Positions 58,901 to 64,000 of a stretch of DNA of 64,000 nucleotides are shown in pieces. Within the stretch, counting starts at the first letter, position 1; each line of letters opens with the position of its first letter. Origin of the DNA: Legionella wadsworthii DSM 21896 = ATCC 33877. Lineage in GTDB: Bacteria; Pseudomonadota; Gammaproteobacteria; Legionellales; Legionellaceae. The position numbers were made by a program, and so were the translations under genes. Under the pieces are notes generated by a model. The model searched no databases and was not told the origin of the DNA. It saw only the letters and a list, made by a program, of their open reading frames with translations. The stretch covers positions 34,223 to 98,222 of the forward strand of contig NZ_KL370762.1 of the NCBI RefSeq assembly GCF_000701265.1, read 5' to 3'.

Positions 58901-59263
58901 AATAAATTTGATCTGGGTAGGACAGCTGAAGTTTATTTCAATGTGGGAAGTAAATTCAGCTTGGTTTGGTTTCGGGATCAAATTGGTAATGACTCACGTG
59001 AAGGTCACTGGAATAGCTTGGCACGTTTGTCATTGCGCGATGAATTAGATAATTTGCAACGTAGGTTAACTATAGTCATTTTAAAAAATGCCAAGAAAAA
59101 ATTGAATTCTGAAGAGCTTATTGCCTATTGGTTTGCGAAAAACCCTTTCATTCAACAAAGATGGGAAAAATTACTGGAAATGTTACTGGGTAGTTCCAGT
59201 ATTGATTATACCATTTTCTTTATCGCATTACGGGAATTATCCACTTTGATAACTGTGGAGTAG
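55904..59263 (+). CDS. NAD-specific glutamate dehydrogenase, short form of the large class
   Basis: Oxidises glutamate to 2-oxoglutarate and ammonia. 1119 residues. The core matches the bacterial large GDH (Pseudomonas type, about 1600 residues): [31 protein letters not shown] and the NAD-binding [13 protein letters not shown]. The N-terminal 450-500 residues with ACT-like domains of the 180-kDa class are missing, and there is no room for them, because GtrA ends 61 bp upstream. The ATG has GAGATA upstream. Consistent with glutamate as a carbon and energy source. Confidence 0.9.
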   Translation: [1119 protein letters not shown]

Positions 59264-59418
59264 CTCAATTTCTTGAGATTGGCGGCATATTCTATTTGTG
59301 TATATCATAATTATTTGGATTTATCTTCTCTCTAAAAAAGCGCGCATTGTTTTTGTATCTCTTTTGGTGATACTGTGGTTTGTGAATCAATTGGATAGAT
59401 ATAAAGGAGATATTTATT

Positions 59419-60510
59419 ATGGATGAAGAAATTCGCAAACAAGCGCATGCAAAAATATCCAGTGCTCATTCTCTGGAACGAAAACACGTACCGAATCAAA
59501 AAATAATAGATGAGTACATGCAAGCAATTCAATTATTTTTAGCCATTCAAAAGAAAACAGCTGACGATTTGAAGCATCTGGCTGAATCTTATTATGATTT
59601 AGCCACTTTCTATTTTAACAAAAATGAGCATGTCAAAGCAGGAGAATGTTATGTACAGGCCATACAACAACTGCTACTAACAGAATTAAGGGATGACGGA
59701 TACCGAAGATTAACCGAGCTTTATATTGATTTAGCGGATGCATGTTATGAGGCATGGAACCAACAAGCAGGTGATGAAGCGATGACGAATGCAATAAAAG
59801 CTTTTGGTCTCATTCAGAAGAAAACATTGAAAGAAGAACAAATCGGTGATCCGGTTAAGAATTTCAAAGCCTTCCATAAACTTTATGAAGAAAATCTTTC
59901 AACCGAGTCCTATCTGGAGTCCTCAAGATTTACAAATCATGAACTTTTGCTTAAGGATGCCCAAGTAAACCGCCAAATGGAGCACGAGCTTTTTGATCAA
60001 TTTGGGGCTATCTCCATTGGCGAAATGAAACAGATGGATGACAATTTAGAAAATATTTTAAGCCAATTGTCACTCTCAGCTGAAAAGTCTGCATTTAATC
60101 CTGTATTAATCAATCCCAACCCGAGTGATGGAGCCTATAGAGATATGGCCATGCAGCTTTTAACGCTTGCTAAATCCCACGTTCAAAAAAAATTAATACC
60201 TCAGACTATAGAAACTTATCAACAAGCAATTGCCATATTAAAGATGATAAAAAACCCTCAAATGAGCGATCATCAAATTGTTCAGCATTTGGGAGAGCAA
60301 ATAGAATATTTACAAAACAAATCCGTTAAAACAGGAAAACAAAGCGCACCTTCATCCTTACCTAAAGAAAACCAGAGCCTTTCAGCAATGCAGGGAGGAT
60401 TTTTTGCCCAATCATTTTCTCAGCAACCTAAGGATGAGTTCCGCGAAGCTTCTGAGGAGGAGGATGTTGATATGATGGAAGATTCTACTGATTATGGTAT
60501 CAATATGTAA
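59419..60510 (+). CDS. TPR-like helical protein with acidic C-terminus; candidate effector
   Basis: 363 residues, not recognised. The N-terminal 130 residues consist of TPR-like helix pairs (YMQAIQLFLAIQKKTADDLKHLAESYYDLATFYF then YVQAIQQLLL and YIDLADACYEAWNQ). A similar unit recurs near 260-300 (LLTLAKSHVQKKLIPQTIETYQQAIAIL). The tail FREASEEEDVDMMEDSTDYG is strongly acidic near the C-terminus, as in E-block Dot/Icm signals. No signal peptide. AAGGAG lies nine bases before the ATG. It stands alone; secretion is inference. Confidence 0.75.
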   Translation: MDEEIRKQAHAKISSAHSLERKHVPNQKIIDEYMQAIQLFLAIQKKTADDLKHLAESYYDLATFYFNKNEHVKAGECYVQAIQQLLLTELRDDGYRRLTELYIDLADACYEAWNQQAGDEAMTNAIKAFGLIQKKTLKEEQIGDPVKNFKAFHKLYEENLSTESYLESSRFTNHELLLKDAQVNRQMEHELFDQFGAISIGEMKQMDDNLENILSQLSLSAEKSAFNPVLINPNPSDGAYRDMAMQLLTLAKSHVQKKLIPQTIETYQQAIAILKMIKNPQMSDHQIVQHLGEQIEYLQNKSVKTGKQSAPSSLPKENQSLSAMQGGFFAQSFSQQPKDEFREASEEEDVDMMEDSTDYGINM

Positions 60511-60745
60511 ATTGATTTATTTTTTATTAGCTTATGTGATGCCAATGACTTTAGGAACAGTGATTTTGTTCTTGAAACCCATTGAACAGCATAAGCTCAT
60601 TGTCTTACTCTCAATCCAATTATTGAATTTTGTTCCATTTTAAAATCCTATTCAGATGCGTCTATAATTTAAAAATAGCTTTGAATATCAATTAATTTGG
60701 GAAGCATGAAATTAATGAATATATCAGGATAGGAGCTATTCTATT

Positions 60746-61813
60746 ATGAATCGATATCAGCCCATCCCAATCCAGTGGTATTTTGATCCATCGATTTATG
60801 AACTCGAAAAAGAAAATCTATTTAAACAGAATCCTCAATATGTAGGACACCATCTTATGGTGCCGAATTTGAATGATTATTATGTTCTGAAATGCAGTAA
60901 CGACAGAGAAATATTGATTCATCATGAAAATGGTATCAGCTTGCTCTCAAATATTTGCAGACACCGTCAGGCTCTTCTCTTGTCTGATTCTGGAAACGTT
61001 AAAAGAATTCGTTGCCCCATACACAGTTGGTCCTATAGTACTCAAGGAGAGTTAATTCATGCGCCCCACTTTGAACAATTACCTTGTTTGAATCTGGCTA
61101 AAGATAATGTCAGTGAATGGAATGGCCTTTTATTCAGGGGAAATAGTAAAATACAGGAACATACAATTGAATCAAAAGCATACAGAATGTTTGATTTCTC
61201 TGATTATGTCTTTGCTCAATCCACCTATCAACATTATTCCTTTAACTGGAAAATATTTATGGAGGTTTTTTTAGATAATTATCACATTCCTTTTTTCCAT
61301 AATGGATTAAGGCGATTGGTTGATGTGAACCACATCGAATGGACTATTAAGGAGTCGTATTCCATTCAATATGTCGACATTCAATCAGACTTAACTAAAT
61401 TTGGAACGGATAATTTTAAATCATACCAAAATGAGCTACTGGCTGAAGCAAAATCCAATCTACCCCGATATGGAGCAGTTTGGATGGCCTATTATCCTAA
61501 TATTATGATCGAATATTATCCCTATATGATAATTATCAGTACCATTTATCCCGTGGGCGTTGCTCAATGCATGAATATTGTGGAGTTTTTTCATCCAAAA
61601 ACGATTTGGGAAAAAAATCCGGGTTTATGCAAAGCCGCACAAGAAGCCTATTTAGAAACTGCGAAAGAAGATGAACAAATATGCACTAGAATAAACGAAG
61701 GCAGAAAAGCATTATATGAACAAGGCGAGAACCAATATGGTCCTTACCAATTCGAATTAGAGGCAGCGCTCCCCTCTTTTTATGATTTTCTTACAGAGCA
61801 TATCAATAGATAG
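60746..61813 (+). CDS. Rieske-type aromatic-ring-hydroxylating oxygenase, alpha subunit
   Basis: 355 residues. The Rieske [2Fe-2S] ligands are C71-x-H73 (CRH) and C90-x2-H93 (CPIH). The mononuclear iron motif is complete: E173-x3-D177-x2-H180-x4-H185 (EVFLDNYHIPFFH). The substrate is unknown; family members act on aromatics or on choline/carnitine-type amines. No reductase or beta subunit gene is adjacent, so it must borrow electrons from elsewhere. It ends two bases from the convergent nitronate monooxygenase gene. Confidence 0.9.
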   Translation: MNRYQPIPIQWYFDPSIYELEKENLFKQNPQYVGHHLMVPNLNDYYVLKCSNDREILIHHENGISLLSNICRHRQALLLSDSGNVKRIRCPIHSWSYSTQGELIHAPHFEQLPCLNLAKDNVSEWNGLLFRGNSKIQEHTIESKAYRMFDFSDYVFAQSTYQHYSFNWKIFMEVFLDNYHIPFFHNGLRRLVDVNHIEWTIKESYSIQYVDIQSDLTKFGTDNFKSYQNELLAEAKSNLPRYGAVWMAYYPNIMIEYYPYMIIISTIYPVGVAQCMNIVEFFHPKTIWEKNPGLCKAAQEAYLETAKEDEQICTRINEGRKALYEQGENQYGPYQFELEAALPSFYDFLTEHINR

Positions 61814-61814
61814 T

Positions 61815-62900
61815 TTAGGGTTTGGGATTGAGAAATGAACATTTACCTTTGAGCGCTTCAGCCTCGCTCACCAAGTTCTTTAACAATTCATTTACACTCA
61901 TATTTCTACATAAAGAAGCAGATTGGCCTGCCCATAAGGACATAAAATGAACATTATTTTGTTCCTTGGCTTTCTTTCGCATGTAAGAAGTGAGTGCATT
62001 TTGTATGGGATAATCCAGAATACTTGCATTTTTTGTTTCCATACGGTCAATAAATAGATTACGTATACCTCGGGCCAATTTACCTGAAAAAACACGGGTT
62101 AAGACCGTATTGTCTTGTTTTTGATTTAATAAGAGTTGTTTGTAGGCATCGGGAATACCGCATTCGTAGCAACTGAGAAATGCAGTTCCCATTTGAATGC
62201 CTTCAGCACCTAAATCCATTGCGGCCACGATTCCTCTTCCATCCATAATACCGCCTGCCGCAATAACAGGAATTTTAAGATGATCGACCATTTGGGGTAA
62301 TAGGCTAAACAAACCTATTAATCCATCCTCTGGTTGACCTATAAAAGTCCCTCTATGCCCTCCGGCTTCACTTCCTTGTGCCACAACGGCATCTACGCCA
62401 CTGTCGCCAAGAATCTTTGCCTCAGCTAAATTTGTAGCAGTGCCCATGAGAAAAGTTTTATTTTTTTTTAGCTCAGAAATCCATTTCGTCTCCAATACAC
62501 CAAATGCAAAACTAAGAACCGGTATTTTTTCTTCGATAATAATATGAATTTGCTCTTCGAAAGGTTGGGCGAACGGCTCTGCCACTGGTTCAATAGGAAT
62601 TTCTAATTCAGGGCAACAGTTTTTTACATCCTGGCATGATTTATGAATTTGATCCGCTGAAGCATGATGATTTTCTGGAATAAAAAGATTTACTGCAAAA
62701 GGTTTGTTCGTGAGTTGTCGAATTTTTTTTAAAGCTTTCCTTATCTCAGCGGGGCTCATATATCCAGCACCTAATGAGCCGAGCCCGCCTGAGTTAGATA
62801 CGGCTGCCACTAACTCTGGGGAAGTTGCACCTCCTGCCATTGGCGCTTGAATGATGGGAAATTTTAAACCAATTTTTTCCTTAAATCGTGTTTGCCACAT
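61815..62900 (-). CDS. Nitronate monooxygenase-like flavoprotein
   Basis: 361 residues from the ATG at 62900, chosen over 62924 because AAGGGA lies seven bases upstream and the family starts with a similar RFKEKIGLKFPIIQAPMAGG. An FMN TIM-barrel (NMO/2-nitropropane dioxygenase family) with the catalytic-loop AQGSEAGGHRG and phosphate-binding AAGGIMDGRG. Oxidises propionate-3-nitronate or acts as an NADH:quinone reductase. Divergent from the quinone oxidoreductase gene. Confidence 0.9.
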   Translation of the reverse strand: MWQTRFKEKIGLKFPIIQAPMAGGATSPELVAAVSNSGGLGSLGAGYMSPAEIRKALKKIRQLTNKPFAVNLFIPENHHASADQIHKSCQDVKNCCPELEIPIEPVAEPFAQPFEEQIHIIIEEKIPVLSFAFGVLETKWISELKKNKTFLMGTATNLAEAKILGDSGVDAVVAQGSEAGGHRGTFIGQPEDGLIGLFSLLPQMVDHLKIPVIAAGGIMDGRGIVAAMDLGAEGIQMGTAFLSCYECGIPDAYKQLLLNQKQDNTVLTRVFSGKLARGIRNLFIDRMETKNASILDYPIQNALTSYMRKKAKEQNNVHFMSLWAGQSASLCRNMSVNELLKNLVSEAEALKGKCSFLNPKP

Positions 62901-63071
62901 ATTTTTATCCCTTTTTATATTCATTCATATTAAACTTGATTATTTATGAATGCTATAGTCTATATTAGCCCATTGTAGTTTCTGGAAAATCTCTTTTGAT
63001 TTTTTAGAATATAATGTTTTTTGTATGGAAAATGAAAATCAACGTCTGGTGCATCAAGTTAGGAGGACGCT

Positions 63072-64000
63072 ATGAAAGCACAAGCTATATCATCTTTTGG
63101 TGATTCTTCAGTCTTTAAAACAATAAAGATTTCAAAACCTAAAATTAAACCTGGCTATGTGCTTATTCGAGTTGTTGCTACGAGTGTGAATCCCGTCGAT
63201 TGTAAAGTTCGGTCTGGAAAATACGGTCAGATTGCACCTGCATTCCCTGCCATCTTACATGGAGATGTCGCGGGTGTCATTGAAGACATTGGCCAAGACG
63301 TGAGTGGATTTGCCGTTGGGGATGAGGTTTATGGGTGTGCCGGGGGGTTTCTCGGTGAAAATGGTGCACTGGCTGAATATATGCTCGCCGATGCACAATT
63401 AATTGCTAAAAAACCAAGAAAACTAAGCATGGTTGAAGCGGCTGCATTACCCTTGGTGTCTATCACTGCATGGGAAGCACTTTTCGAAAAGATTAAAGTT
63501 CAAGCGGGGCAAAAAGTATTAATTCATGCTGGGACTGGGGGAGTTGGACATGTAGCGATTCAATTAGCAAAATCCGCAGGGGCTGAGGTATATACTACAG
63601 TTTCTTCTTCAGATAAAGGAGATATTGCTAAGTCCCTAGGGGCTAAAGACACGATTAATTATCGCCTGGAATCCGTACAAGACTATGTAAATCGATTAAC
63701 CCACGGGGAAGGCTTTGATGTGGTATTCGATACGATTGGGGGTGAAAATCTTGATAAATCTATGGAGGCTGTTGCCATGTATGGAAATGTTATCAGCATT
63801 CAGGCAGCATCCTCTCATGATCTTTCCCCTTTACATGCAAAATCAGCCAGTTTACACGCTGTTTTCATGTTATTGCCCTTATTACATCATGTACAACGGC
63901 AACGCCATGGTGACATATTAAAAGAGATAGCCATGTTGGTGGATAAAGGGAATTTAAAACCTCTAATTGACCCTCATCTTTTCTATTTTGAGAATATTGA
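63072..64000 (+). CDS. Zinc-free MDR quinone oxidoreductase (3' end beyond window)
   Basis: A partial gene, open to the window edge with at least 309 codons. The start is ATG at 63072 with AGGAGG upstream. It is a medium-chain dehydrogenase/reductase of the NADPH:quinone reductase class: SVNPVDCKVRSG, LHGDVAGVIEDIG, and the cofactor loop GTGGVGHVAIQLAKSAGAEV. It lacks the structural-zinc cysteines. Divergent from the nitronate monooxygenase; a TATAAT at 63010-63015 lies in the shared 170-bp region but without a convincing -35. Confidence 0.9.
   Translation, partial: MKAQAISSFGDSSVFKTIKISKPKIKPGYVLIRVVATSVNPVDCKVRSGKYGQIAPAFPAILHGDVAGVIEDIGQDVSGFAVGDEVYGCAGGFLGENGALAEYMLADAQLIAKKPRKLSMVEAAALPLVSITAWEALFEKIKVQAGQKVLIHAGTGGVGHVAIQLAKSAGAEVYTTVSSSDKGDIAKSLGAKDTINYRLESVQDYVNRLTHGEGFDVVFDTIGGENLDKSMEAVAMYGNVISIQAASSHDLSPLHAKSASLHAVFMLLPLLHHVQRQRHGDILKEIAMLVDKGNLKPLIDPHLFYFENI

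Overview
The window looks like a chromosomal segment of a Legionella species (Gammaproteobacteria, Legionellales). The reasons are the AT-rich composition with strong GGAG/AGGAG ribosome sites, gammaproteobacterial housekeeping genes (valS, proS, nadE, glyA-nrdR-nusB-thiL-pgpA, ttcA, ettA, tdh/kbl), a DotI/IcmL-family protein of the Dot/Icm type IVB secretion machinery, and several large eukaryote-like or orphan proteins (ankyrin-like repeats, leucine-rich repeats, acidic C-termini) of the kind found among Dot/Icm substrates. No rRNA, tRNA, CRISPR array, integrase or intact transposase was seen. The species cannot be fixed from the sequence alone.

Layout. 1-285: palindromic and tandem repeats. 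286-5416: a SWIM/SNF2 helicase diverging from nadE, with a 100-bp inverted-repeat element between them. 5521-8117: an orphan protein and an outer-membrane beta-barrel. 8199-13308: a minus-strand run BON lipoprotein-glyA-nrdR-nusB-thiL-pgpA-perM. 13418-14296: two small exported proteins. 14473-20212: an RND efflux pair and a LysR regulator. 20379-23162: an ankyrin-like giant protein, then valS. 26250-30933 (minus): SDR-hutI-DUF3298-OPT transporter, coupled by TAATG overlaps. It diverges from hutG and an IcmL-like gene (31140-32934). 33083-34219: a repeat-rich, duplicated zone against the 3' end of an L,D-transpeptidase gene. 34862-39023 (minus): kbl-tdh and ettA. 39527-42433: a PCMT-like methyltransferase, a TolC-like protein and ttcA. 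42725-46987: a SulP-carbonic anhydrase fusion and proS. 47032-51590 (minus): a secreted LRR protein, an orphan protein and a secreted subtilase. 52166-64000: an MFS transporter, small membrane proteins, a short-form NAD-glutamate dehydrogenase, a TPR-like protein with an acidic tail, a Rieske oxygenase, a nitronate monooxygenase and a partial quinone oxidoreductase.

Metabolic logic. The window is rich in amino-acid use: histidine degradation (hutI, hutG), threonine to glycine (tdh, kbl), glycine/serine/C1 exchange (glyA), glutamate oxidation (GDH), an OPT peptide transporter and a secreted protease. This fits a bacterium that lives on amino acids.

The least explained feature is a family of GC-rich hairpin repeats (CCGCGG-5 nt-CCGCGG with covarying outer bases). 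Two otherwise unrelated tandem arrays (near 30-172 and 33217-34050) each end in one complete copy of this hairpin, and their repeat units carry its left arm. The second array lies inside a larger duplication that also copied the tail of the transpeptidase gene. I consider this hairpin and array architecture the best candidate for something undescribed. Function is unknown and no transposase partner is visible here.
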